A DNA stretch of 64,000 nt, from NCBI GenBank assembly GCA_022340185.1, contig JAJDOK010000045.1, positions 1-64,000 of the forward strand, read 5' to 3'. The DNA is from Salaquimonas sp. (lineage in GTDB: Bacteria > Pseudomonadota > Alphaproteobacteria > Rhizobiales > Rhizobiaceae). This document shows positions 53,446-61,863 of the stretch, one piece after another; the first letter of the stretch is position 1, and every line of letters begins with the position of its first letter. Both the position numbers and the translations under genes were made by a program. The notes beneath the pieces were generated by a model, which was given only the letters and a program-made list of their open reading frames with translations, searched no databases and was not told the origin of the DNA.

Positions 53446-54635
53446 ACGACAGTGAGGAGCTATCCTCGGTTAGCGGCCCGCGTCGTGTCACGGTGTTGGG
53501 CGCGACCGGTTCGATCGGCCGCAATACGCTCGACGTGATCCGCCATTTTTCCGCTCGCGAGGATTTCCGCGTCGTCGCATTGACCGGCATGGCCAATGTC
53601 GAACTGCTGGCCGCCCAGGCGATCGAGTTCGGCGCGGAGATCGCCGTCACCGCCGATGAGGAAAAATATCACGCGCTCAAGGCTGCCCTCGCCGGCACCG
53701 GTATCGAGGTGGCCGCAGGTTCCCTGGCGCTGGAAGAGGCCGCATCGAGGCCGTCCGACTGGGTGATGGCCGGCATTGTCGGCATCGCCGGCCTTGCGCC
53801 CACCCTGGCCGCAGCGCGTGCCGGCGGCACCATTGCGCTCGCCAACAAGGAGTGCCTGGTTTCCGCCGGCGACTTGTTCCTTGCCGAATGCGCTTCCTCG
53901 GGCAGCGCCGTGCTGCCCGTCGACAGCGAACACAACGCCATCTTCCAGGTTCTGGAACAGAATCAGCGCCACGCGGTCGAGCGCATCATCCTGACCGCTT
54001 CGGGCGGCCCCTTCCGCGACTGGCCGATGGCCAGGATGGCCGATGTCACGCCGCAAAGCGCAGCCGCCCACCCCAACTGGTCGATGGGCATGAAAATCTC
54101 CATCGACAGTGCCACCATGTTCAACAAGGCGCTCGAAATGATCGAGGCACGCCACCTCTTCGCCGTGGAACCCGGGCAGATCGAGGTCGTCATCCACCCC
54201 CAGTCGGTGATCCATTCCATGGTCGGCTATGCCGACGGTTCGGTGCTGGCCCAGATGGGCAGCCCCGACATGCGTACCGCGATCGGCTTCGCACTGGCCT
54301 GGCCGCGCCGCGCCCATGTGCCGGTGGAACGCCTCGATTTCGCGAAGCTTTCCCGTCTCGACTTCGAGGCGCCCGACGAGCAGCGCTTTCCCGCGCTGCG
54401 CCTCGCCCGCGAGGCGATGACTGCCGGCGGCCTTGCCGGCGCCATCCTCAACGGCGCCAAGGAAGCGGCACTCGATGCCTTCATCGAGGGGAAAATCGGC
54501 TTTCTGGATATCGCCCGCGCCGTCGAGGATACACTCGACCACCTCGGTCCCGGCGAAGAGCCCGATACGCTGGAGGCCGTCTTCGAGGCCGACCGCTCGG
54601 CCCGCGAAACGGCACTGAAGCTGATGGTGGCGTGA
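53424..54635 (+). CDS. dxr: 1-deoxy-D-xylulose-5-phosphate reductoisomerase (type I)
   Basis: Second MEP-pathway enzyme, converting DXP to 2-C-methylerythritol 4-phosphate with NADPH. The 403-residue protein has VLGATGSIGRNTLDV, LANKECLVSAG, LPVDSEHNAIFQ, HPNWSMGMKISIDSATM and HPQSVIHSMVGYADGSVLAQMG. The usual Ser/Thr of NKE(S/T)LV is Cys. It starts within the end of the dehydrogenase gene, an unusual operon partner; dxr is more often beside uppS/cdsA. Identification is firm. Confidence 0.93.
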   Translation: MQALAGIDDSEELSSVSGPRRVTVLGATGSIGRNTLDVIRHFSAREDFRVVALTGMANVELLAAQAIEFGAEIAVTADEEKYHALKAALAGTGIEVAAGSLALEEAASRPSDWVMAGIVGIAGLAPTLAAARAGGTIALANKECLVSAGDLFLAECASSGSAVLPVDSEHNAIFQVLEQNQRHAVERIILTASGGPFRDWPMARMADVTPQSAAAHPNWSMGMKISIDSATMFNKALEMIEARHLFAVEPGQIEVVIHPQSVIHSMVGYADGSVLAQMGSPDMRTAIGFALAWPRRAHVPVERLDFAKLSRLDFEAPDEQRFPALRLAREAMTAGGLAGAILNGAKEAALDAFIEGKIGFLDIARAVEDTLDHLGPGEEPDTLEAVFEADRSARETALKLMVA

Positions 54636-54665
54636 TGATGCGGAGAGGCCAATTGCCCGGCGCTT

Positions 54666-55151
54666 CTAATCAGCCATCTGAATGAGATATTTCGCGGTCA
54701 GATAGGTTTCGTCCGCCACGGCATCGCGCACGACGAAGGGCCGCAAATCCACTTTGCCGATCGTGGCCAGCGGCAACCAGTGCTGGGTCAGATGCGGCTC
54801 TCGGCTGGAGACATCGCGACGGTCCAACTCCACCAGAAAGTAGTGTTCCGCCTGCTGAATGAGATTGCCGTTGTGGCGGATATGGTTTTCAACGCAGAAG
54901 AGGTAGCGCGCTTCGATCAGGCGGGCGTTCATCTCCTCCTCGAATTCCTTGCGCAGTCGCGTCTCGAAAGTATCGCCCAATTCATATTCGCCGCCGATAA
55001 AGGCAAAGCACGAGGACGGATCGTCGGCCGGTTGCTGAACGAGGATCGCTCCGTCATGGACGACGATACCAGCCACCCTGATCCTGGGTATCCGGTGCGA
55101 GGCGACCACCCGGAAGAATTGATCCTCAGTGAGCGACACCGCGTCCTCCAT
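54666..55151 (-). CDS. Nudix hydrolase
   Basis: Nudix-fold protein of 161 residues with a slightly variant Nudix box GGEYELGDTFETRLRKEFEEE, in which Asp replaces the first box Glu and Lys the Arg. It should hydrolyse a nucleoside diphosphate-linked compound; substrate unknown. The gene follows hemA by 75 bases and converges with dxr. Confidence 0.82.
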   Translation of the reverse strand: MEDAVSLTEDQFFRVVASHRIPRIRVAGIVVHDGAILVQQPADDPSSCFAFIGGEYELGDTFETRLRKEFEEEMNARLIEARYLFCVENHIRHNGNLIQQAEHYFLVELDRRDVSSREPHLTQHWLPLATIGKVDLRPFVVRDAVADETYLTAKYLIQMAD

Positions 55152-55226
55152 GGTCGGCTTTTGCCGAACGCGTGGCCAAGACCCGCGCTTTCCGGGACTT
55201 CGAAACGGTCCGAGTGGGAAATCTTG

Positions 55227-56510
55227 CTAAGCCACGCTCCGCGCCAGCGCGCACTGGCTCCACAGATCCGACAGCGCGCCGACCAGATGGGCGATGTCGT
55301 CGTCGGTATGGAATGGCGTTGGCGTGATGCGCAGCCGCTCGGTCTTGCGGTCCACTGTCGGGTAATTGATTGGCTGGACATAGATGCCGCAATTGTCGAG
55401 CAGCAGGTCGGAAATCCACTTGCACTTGGCGGCATTGCCGACCATCACCGGCACGATGTGGCTCGGATTGACCATGTGCGGGATGCCGGCCCGGTCGAGC
55501 CCGGCGCGCACCTTGGCAACTGCCTCGCGCTGACCGATGCGCTCAGCATCGCTTTCCTTCAGATGCCTGATCGAGGCGATCGCACCCGCGGCAAGCGCCG
55601 GTGGCAGTGCGGTGGTGAAGATGAAGCCGGAAGCGAATGAACGAACGAAATCGCACAGCGCCGCCGAACCGGTGATGTAGCCGCCCATCACGCCGAAGGC
55701 CTTGCCGAGCGTACCCTCGATGATGGTCAGACGGTCCATTAGCCCTTCGCGCTCGGCGACACCGCCGCCGCGCGGGCCGTACATGCCCACCGCATGGACT
55801 TCGTCGAGATAGGTCATTGCCCCGTGCTTTTCGGCGACACCGAGAATTTCGGCGATCGGCGCGATGTCGCCGTCCATCGAATAGACCGATTCGAAAGCGA
55901 CCAGCTTCGGCACGTCGGGGCCGAATTCGGATAGCTTGCGGTCCAGATCGGAAGGGTCATTGTGCCTGAAGATGCGTTTTTCCGCCCGGCTGTGGCGAAT
56001 GCCCTCGATCATCGAGGCGTGGTTCTTTTCGTCCGAAAAGATCACCAGTCCCGGAATGTTGGCGCCCAGCGTGCCGAGCGTTGCCCAGTTCGAGACATAG
56101 CCGGAAGTGAAGATCAGCGCGGCTTCCTTGCCGTGCAGGTCGGCCAGTTCCCTTTCCAGCAGGACGTGGAAATGATTGGTGCCGGATATGTTGCGCGTGC
56201 CGCCGGCGCCGGTGCCGCTGCGGTCAATCGCATCGTGCATGGCGGCAATGACCTTCGGGTGCTGGCCCATGCCGAGATAGTCGTTGGAGCACCACACCGT
56301 AACGTCCTGTGGCCCGTTCGCGGTGTAGCGCACGGCTTTCGGGAAGGCGCCTGCCCTTCGCTCCAGGTCGGCGAAAACGCGGTAGCGGCCCTCTTCGTGC
56401 AATCCGGCCAGCTTTTCCTTGAAGAAAGCCTCGTACTGCATCGGCTTGGCGGTTTGCTTTTCGCTTTTCGGCCCGGTCTCGACCAGTCCCAGCTTTGCCT
56501 TCTGCTTCAT
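55227..56510 (-). CDS. hemA: 5-aminolevulinate synthase
   Basis: PLP-dependent condensation of glycine and succinyl-CoA to ALA, the first step of haem and corrin synthesis in alphaproteobacteria. The 427-residue protein has [57 protein letters not shown] and the lysine motif [15 protein letters not shown]. Start chosen is the ATG of MKQKAKLGL because GGAAGG precedes it; the usual family start corresponds to [10 protein letters not shown] at 56441. An FNR-type box lies 134 bases upstream. Confidence 0.95.
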   Translation of the reverse strand: MKQKAKLGLVETGPKSEKQTAKPMQYEAFFKEKLAGLHEEGRYRVFADLERRAGAFPKAVRYTANGPQDVTVWCSNDYLGMGQHPKVIAAMHDAIDRSGTGAGGTRNISGTNHFHVLLERELADLHGKEAALIFTSGYVSNWATLGTLGANIPGLVIFSDEKNHASMIEGIRHSRAEKRIFRHNDPSDLDRKLSEFGPDVPKLVAFESVYSMDGDIAPIAEILGVAEKHGAMTYLDEVHAVGMYGPRGGGVAEREGLMDRLTIIEGTLGKAFGVMGGYITGSAALCDFVRSFASGFIFTTALPPALAAGAIASIRHLKESDAERIGQREAVAKVRAGLDRAGIPHMVNPSHIVPVMVGNAAKCKWISDLLLDNCGIYVQPINYPTVDRKTERLRITPTPFHTDDDIAHLVGALSDLWSQCALARSVA

Positions 56511-56643
56511 TACACCTTCCCTAGCTTCCCCGTCAGACATATTCACTTTTTTGAATAAGTCTGCATCTGGCGCTCGGTAATGCAACCCTTTTTCAGGTCT
56601 GCCTCACTGTTTTGCCTTCTATCCTGGGTTCAGTAAAGCCGAT

Positions 56644-56657
56644 TTGAGCCAGATCAA
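56644..56657. promoter_or_regulatory. FNR/FixK-type box upstream of hemA
   Basis: TTGAG-CCAG-ATCAA matches the TTGAT-N4-ATCAA consensus at 9 of 10 half-site bases. It lies between hemA and the divergent cyclase gene. Oxygen-dependent control of hemA through FixK/FNR proteins is known in rhizobia. Confidence 0.6.
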
Positions 56658-56781
56658 CCGTGCAGATCGTCACATGCCGGTTTTTCACACCTACGTGAAG
56701 GACTAGTCTCGAATTCAAGGGAATCGCCGGCGACGCCTTATATCAGCGGGATCGAAGGGCAATTCACCGCGGGAGAGACAG

Positions 56782-58191
56782 ATGAATCCTTGGTTGAACG
56801 CCCTGGGCCTGCAGAGACTGGTTACCTTCGTCCAGTTCGGACGCCGCACGCGCGAGCACGAGCAGGAGCGCGCCAAGGCCAACAGGCATTTGATGCTGGC
56901 GCTCGAAGAGGAAAAGCACTTCGGCAAGACCTTCGCCGCCTGGCTGCGCACGATCGCGCTTGTCGCAGTCGCCATCTTGCTGCCCTTCACCAATCCGCGC
57001 CTCGAGGTCGTCTATTACGAAGTCCTGCTGCTCGTCTTTTTCGTCATCGGCTGGGCGCAGCTGCGCCTTGCCCAAGTCGGGCAGTCGCGCTCGGAATTGC
57101 TGCTCATCTTTGCCGATCTCGTGCTTCTCGCCATCGTGCTTCTTGTGCCAAATCCCTTCAGCCATGACACTTGGCCGACCGCGATGCAGTACCGCATCGA
57201 CGGTTTCATGTATTTTTTCGTGTTCCTGGCGCTCGGCACGCTCGCCTATAGCTGGCGCACGGTGCTGGCCATCACAACCTGGACTGCCGGCATCTGGCTG
57301 GTCGGTCTGGTCGCCATCCACTTTTTCGGTCTGCGCATGCCTGAATTGTCAGCTGCCGTCGCCAATGCGTTGAACGGATGGGCCCGTATTTTCGAAACGA
57401 TCGATCCCAACGCCACCAATGTCCCGCTGCGCGTGCAGGAGATCATTGTCCTGCTCATCGTCGGCACGGTACTCGCGCTGAAATCCTGGCGAGCCAATCA
57501 GCTCCTGATGCGGCAGGCAGAACTCGCCGCCGAACGCACCAATCTGTCCCGCTACTTCCCTCCATCCATGGTCGAGGAACTGGCAAGCCGCGACAATCCG
57601 CTGGCCGAAGTGCGTTCCCAGGAGGTCGCGGTCCTGTTCGCCGATATCGTCGGTTTCACCCGCATTGCCGAGAAACTGCCGCCCGACCGCACCATCACCC
57701 TTCTGCGCGACTATCATGCGGTCCTGGCCGATATCGTGTTCCACAATGGCGGTACGCTCGACAAGTTCCTGGGCGACGGCATCATGGCGACCTTCGGCAC
57801 ACCGCAGACCGCGCCCGACGATGCCGACCGCGCGCTGAAGGCAGCGCGCGAAATCGTTGTAGCGACCGACCGCTGGAATGCGGAAAAGACGAAGGAAGGT
57901 CTTCCCCCGTTTCCCATATCCGTCGGCGTGCATTTCGGACCGGTTGTCCTGGGTGACATCGGCTCGCTCGACCGGCTCGAATTCGCCACGCTGGGCGACA
58001 CCGTCAATGTCGCCAGCCGCCTGGAGGGCGCATCCCGCGAGCTTGGCTGCCGTGTCGTCGTGTCGGATTCGGTGGTCAGGCAGATCGCCGCCCACCATGC
58101 CGGCGAAAAGGTGCCGGATGACGGTTTTGCCCGCCATGACGGCTTGCGGCTTCGCGGCCGCGACAAACCAATCGATGTTTGGACGGCCTGA
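56782..58191 (+). CDS. Membrane class III adenylate/guanylate cyclase
   Basis: Protein of 469 residues with about six N-terminal transmembrane helices (50-235), a linker helix (RQAELAAERTNLSRYFPPSMVEEL) and a class III cyclase catalytic domain. Metal-binding Asp288 (FADIVGFT) and Asp332 (FLGDGIMATFG) are present, and LGDTVNVASRLEG closes the site. It makes cAMP, most likely, in response to a membrane signal that cannot be read from sequence. Confidence 0.9.
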   Translation: MNPWLNALGLQRLVTFVQFGRRTREHEQERAKANRHLMLALEEEKHFGKTFAAWLRTIALVAVAILLPFTNPRLEVVYYEVLLLVFFVIGWAQLRLAQVGQSRSELLLIFADLVLLAIVLLVPNPFSHDTWPTAMQYRIDGFMYFFVFLALGTLAYSWRTVLAITTWTAGIWLVGLVAIHFFGLRMPELSAAVANALNGWARIFETIDPNATNVPLRVQEIIVLLIVGTVLALKSWRANQLLMRQAELAAERTNLSRYFPPSMVEELASRDNPLAEVRSQEVAVLFADIVGFTRIAEKLPPDRTITLLRDYHAVLADIVFHNGGTLDKFLGDGIMATFGTPQTAPDDADRALKAAREIVVATDRWNAEKTKEGLPPFPISVGVHFGPVVLGDIGSLDRLEFATLGDTVNVASRLEGASRELGCRVVVSDSVVRQIAAHHAGEKVPDDGFARHDGLRLRGRDKPIDVWTA

Positions 58192-58311
58192 TCAGGTTGC
58201 GGTCCCGCCCCGGCCAGCATGGCATCATCGCGGGGCAGTCCCGCGTTGAGGGCAAGCCAGCCATGCGAAATGGCGTGGTCAAATCGTTTTACCTTGAACT
58301 ATAAGCGCAAC

Positions 58312-59604
58312 ATGCAACGATCCAGCCCATCAGCGGAAATCGAAGAAGACACCGAACCCGTTTCCGAGGACACGAGACCGCCGAGATACGCACCTCTTTC
58401 GGTAACGTCCTTTGTCCTGCTGCTTGCCGCCCTGATGTGCATCAACGCGCTGACCACCGACATCATGCTGCCGGCCTTTCCGGACATGTCGTCAGGGCTG
58501 GGCAATGTGCCAGTCACCGAGTTGCAGGCCATCATCCCGATCTACATGCTGGGCTTTGGGATCTCGCAGCTCTTTGTCGGATTTCTGGCGGATCGCTTCG
58601 GCAGGCGGCCGGTGTTGATTGTCGGACTTGTGTTCTATTCGTTCGCAAGCATCGCCACCGCCCTGTCTGGCGATCTGAACGCATTGCTGTTGGCGCGTTT
58701 TGTCCAGGGCATCGGCTCGGCCGCGCCCCGTGTCATCTCACAGGCCGCAGTGCGGGACTGCTTCGAAGGCCGCGCCATGGCGCGCATCATGTCGCTCGTC
58801 CTGACCGTATTCCTGATCATGCCGGTGATCGCCCCATCGGTCGGACAGGTCATCCTGTTCACCTCCTCATGGCGATGGGTGTTGGGTTCGATGGCAATTT
58901 TCGGCTTGTTCCTGCTTGTCGTTTCGGCATTCTTCATGCCCGAAACACTGCACCCGTCAAATCGCCGGCCGATCCGGTTTTCGACGATCAGCTATGCGCT
59001 GAAATCCGTATTCGGCAACCGCCAGACGGTCGGTTACACGGTATCGGCAGGAGTCTTCTTCGGCGCGCTGTTCGGCTATGTCGGCTCTTCGCAGCCGATT
59101 CTGTCCGATGTGTACGGCGTTGGTGAGTGGTTCGCCATCGTTTTCGCCGGTATCGCTCTTTTCATGTCGCTGTCCTCGTTCCTCAATGCCTCGCTGGTGG
59201 AGCGCTTCGGCATGCGCCTGTTGAGCCATGGCGCGACCGTTGCCGCCATCATCGTCTCACTCGCCATGCTTGGTGCGGACGAGGCGGGATTGCTTACCCT
59301 TTGGGTCTATCTGCCCTTGCAAGGAGCAATCATGCTGATGGTTGGCCTGACCTTCGCCAATTTCAATGCGCTGGCGATGGAGCCGCAGGGCCATGTCGCC
59401 GGGGTCGCTGCGTCGTTCACGGGCGCAACGACCGTCGTTCTGGGGGCGAGCATCGGCTATGTGATCGCCAGCCACTATGACGGCACGGTCACGCCGGTCG
59501 CATTCGGCTTTGCTATCTGCAGCATCGGGACACTGATCGTCCTGCTGATCACCGAGCGCGGCCAGTTGTTCGTACCGCATCACGCACCGCCGCGGAAACA
59601 TTAG
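58312..59604 (+). CDS. MFS exporter, Bcr/CflA type
   Basis: Drug:proton antiporter-like MFS protein of 430 residues with 12 predicted helices, an acidic cytoplasmic N-terminus, and typical text: DIMLPAFPDMSSGLG, LGFGISQLFVGFLADRFGRRPVLI (motif A) and RFVQGIGSAAPRVISQAAVRD. Export of small molecules such as antibiotics is the family role; substrate unknown. The ATG start lacks a strong ribosome binding site. A TTGAAC-like stretch just before it may be part of the promoter. Confidence 0.88.
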   Translation: MQRSSPSAEIEEDTEPVSEDTRPPRYAPLSVTSFVLLLAALMCINALTTDIMLPAFPDMSSGLGNVPVTELQAIIPIYMLGFGISQLFVGFLADRFGRRPVLIVGLVFYSFASIATALSGDLNALLLARFVQGIGSAAPRVISQAAVRDCFEGRAMARIMSLVLTVFLIMPVIAPSVGQVILFTSSWRWVLGSMAIFGLFLLVVSAFFMPETLHPSNRRPIRFSTISYALKSVFGNRQTVGYTVSAGVFFGALFGYVGSSQPILSDVYGVGEWFAIVFAGIALFMSLSSFLNASLVERFGMRLLSHGATVAAIIVSLAMLGADEAGLLTLWVYLPLQGAIMLMVGLTFANFNALAMEPQGHVAGVAASFTGATTVVLGASIGYVIASHYDGTVTPVAFGFAICSIGTLIVLLITERGQLFVPHHAPPRKH

Positions 59605-59610
59605 AAGCCT

Positions 59611-61863
59611 TCAGCGCACGACCACCTCGATCGAGCGTGCCTGTCCTTCAGCATCGACAACGGTCAGCCTTGTCGTGCCGTCGCCCTGCGGCTTCCACAG
59701 CAATTGCCTCCGCCGCGAGGCGTTCTCGACGGGCTTTCCCTCGGCCATCAGCCGGAAGGGCGGTGTGCCACCCATCAGCTTGACCACGACCGGCGCGGGA
59801 CTACCGTCGGCGAGCCTGGAAGCCTCCAGTTCCACACCATCGGCGGGAAAGGCAATCGCCAATCGCCGGCTCGCCGGAATGATCGAGAACGCCTGTCCGA
59901 TGCCGGCATGGCTGAACGTCTTCAGCGTGTCGGGCAGTTCGCTCGCCGCAAGCCTGACCGCGCCGGCTGGCGCGCGCGGCATCGGTTCGATTTCAAAGCC
60001 CGCCTTGTCGAAGGCTTCGAACAGAACCGGCGCCGCCGTCTTGATGCCGCTGATGCCGGGCACCGCGCCGTTGTCGGCGCGTCCGACCCACACGCCGATG
60101 ACATGCCGGCCGTCGAAACCGACCGACCAGGCGTCGCGATAGCCGTAACTGGTGCCTGTCTTGTAGGCGATGGCGAGCGGTTTCGAGCCGACCGGCTCGG
60201 CCACGCCCGACAGCATGTCGATCACGTGCCAGGCCGCCACCGGCGACATCGGCTTCAGCCCGGCCAGCGCGCCGGGCTCGGAGTTCACGCCATCGCCCAG
60301 CGCTATCGGCGTGGAACCGGGCGTCACCAGATTGGCGTAAAGCTGCACCAGATCGGTGAGCGTCACGCCGACGCCGCCGAGTACGATGCCGAGCCCCGGC
60401 TTTTCGCCGTCGGGCAGCACCGGAATGACACCGGCGCGTCTCAGCCGCGCCATCAGCCGGGCCGGCGAAACCGCGTCGAGCAGACGCACTGCCGGCACGT
60501 TGAGCGACATCTGCAGCGCGCGCCGCACGGTGACGTCGCCCTGGTAGGTCTGGTCGAAATTGACCGGCCGATAGCCGGAAAAATCCGCCGGCCGGTCCGA
60601 GATCATCGTCTCGGGCAACACTAGCCCGTCCTCGATGGCAAGGCCGTAGACGAAGGGCTTCAGCGTCGAACCCGGCGAGCGCAACGCATGCGCCATGTCG
60701 ATCCAGCCATCGCGCTTGTCGTCGAGATAATCGGCCGAACCGACACTCGCCAGAACGTCGCCGGTCTTGGCGTCGGCGGCGACGATCGCGACGGAGACGC
60801 GCGGTCCGATGCGCCGCGCCGCGTCGCGCGCCAGCGTTTCGAGCGAAGCTTGCAGATCGCGCTCCAGCGTCGTTTCATGCCGGATCGCGGCCGGATTGCG
60901 GTCGCGCGCGCGTTCTGCCAGATGCGGCGCCAGTTGCGGCAGCGCCTCGCGTTGATGCGGCACGTCGAATTGCGCCACCCGCCGGACCTCGCTTTCGCTG
61001 ACGATGCCGTCTCTGGCCATGCGCGCCATGACGCGGTCGCGCGCCGCCCGCGCCGCCTGCGGATGCCGATCGGGCCGACGCAGTTCAGGCGATTGCGGCA
61101 ATGCCACGAGCAGGGCGGCTTCACGCAGCGCCAGATGATCCGGCTCCTTGCCGAACCAGGAAAGCGAGGCCGCGCGCACCCCTTCCAGATTGCCGCCATA
61201 GGGCGCCAGCGTCAGGTAGCGCTGCAATATTTCGCGCTTGGATAGCCGCCGCTCGATCTGCACCGCGCGCACCATCTGGCGCAGCTTCGCGCCGAGCGAG
61301 CGTTCCTTCCTCGGCTCGATCAGCCGGGCAAGCTGCATGGTCAGCGTCGAACCGCCCGAAACGATGCGGCCATGGCTGATCAACTGCCAGGCGGCGCGCA
61401 TCATGGCGAACGGATCGACGCCGTGATGGCTGTAGAAGCGCTTGTCCTCGTAGGCGATCAGCATTTTGAGGAAGGTCGGATCGACCTTGTCCAGATCGGC
61501 GTTCAGCCGCCAGCGCCCCTCGTCATTGGCGAAAATGCGCAGCGCCTCGCCATGGCGGTCGACCATCTCGACGGACAAGTGCTTGTTGCCCTGCAGCGGC
61601 GGCGGGAAAGCCCTGTCGAACCGGTCGAGGGTGAAGGCACCGGCGGCGATGAAAGATGCAATCGCTATTGCAAATCCAGCAAAACGTATACCTGCCCTCG
61701 CCCTTCGAGGCTCCGCCTCGCTTCGCTTGGCGTTACGCCTCAGGATGAGGGCAGATTGGCGCCCAGTCGAACCTTCATCCTCATCCTGAGGTGCTTGCGC
61801 GACAGCACGAGCTTCGAAGGGCGAGGATGAAGGCCCAGGCGTTTGATCGCCATTCTTGCCCAT
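59611..61863 (-). CDS. pbpC: Penicillin-binding protein 1C
   Basis: Bifunctional peptidoglycan glycosyltransferase/transpeptidase of 750 residues. N-terminal cytoplasmic region, one transmembrane helix (FAGFAIAIASFIAAGAF), glycosyltransferase motif AYEDKRFYSHHGVDPFAM, then transpeptidase motifs SPGSTLKPF (SxxK), SLN and KTGTSYGYRDAW, and a C-terminal PBP1C domain. The cytoplasmic N-terminus is largely encoded by a palindromic mosaic repeat. Its ATG touches the stop of the alpha-2-macroglobulin gene, the usual pairing in proteobacteria. Confidence 0.93.
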   Translation of the reverse strand: MGKNGDQTPGPSSSPFEARAVAQAPQDEDEGSTGRQSALILRRNAKRSEAEPRRARAGIRFAGFAIAIASFIAAGAFTLDRFDRAFPPPLQGNKHLSVEMVDRHGEALRIFANDEGRWRLNADLDKVDPTFLKMLIAYEDKRFYSHHGVDPFAMMRAAWQLISHGRIVSGGSTLTMQLARLIEPRKERSLGAKLRQMVRAVQIERRLSKREILQRYLTLAPYGGNLEGVRAASLSWFGKEPDHLALREAALLVALPQSPELRRPDRHPQAARAARDRVMARMARDGIVSESEVRRVAQFDVPHQREALPQLAPHLAERARDRNPAAIRHETTLERDLQASLETLARDAARRIGPRVSVAIVAADAKTGDVLASVGSADYLDDKRDGWIDMAHALRSPGSTLKPFVYGLAIEDGLVLPETMISDRPADFSGYRPVNFDQTYQGDVTVRRALQMSLNVPAVRLLDAVSPARLMARLRRAGVIPVLPDGEKPGLGIVLGGVGVTLTDLVQLYANLVTPGSTPIALGDGVNSEPGALAGLKPMSPVAAWHVIDMLSGVAEPVGSKPLAIAYKTGTSYGYRDAWSVGFDGRHVIGVWVGRADNGAVPGISGIKTAAPVLFEAFDKAGFEIEPMPRAPAGAVRLAASELPDTLKTFSHAGIGQAFSIIPASRRLAIAFPADGVELEASRLADGSPAPVVVKLMGGTPPFRLMAEGKPVENASRRRQLLWKPQGDGTTRLTVVDAEGQARSIEVVVR
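61696..61826. repeat. Palindromic mosaic repeat inside the pbpC coding sequence
   Basis: CCTCGCCCTTCGA (61696-61708) pairs with 61814-61826, and CCTCAGGATGAGG (61738-61750) pairs with 61779-61791, giving nested inverted repeats of the rhizobial intergenic type. The frame of pbpC reads straight through it near codons 13-56. Confidence 0.85.
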
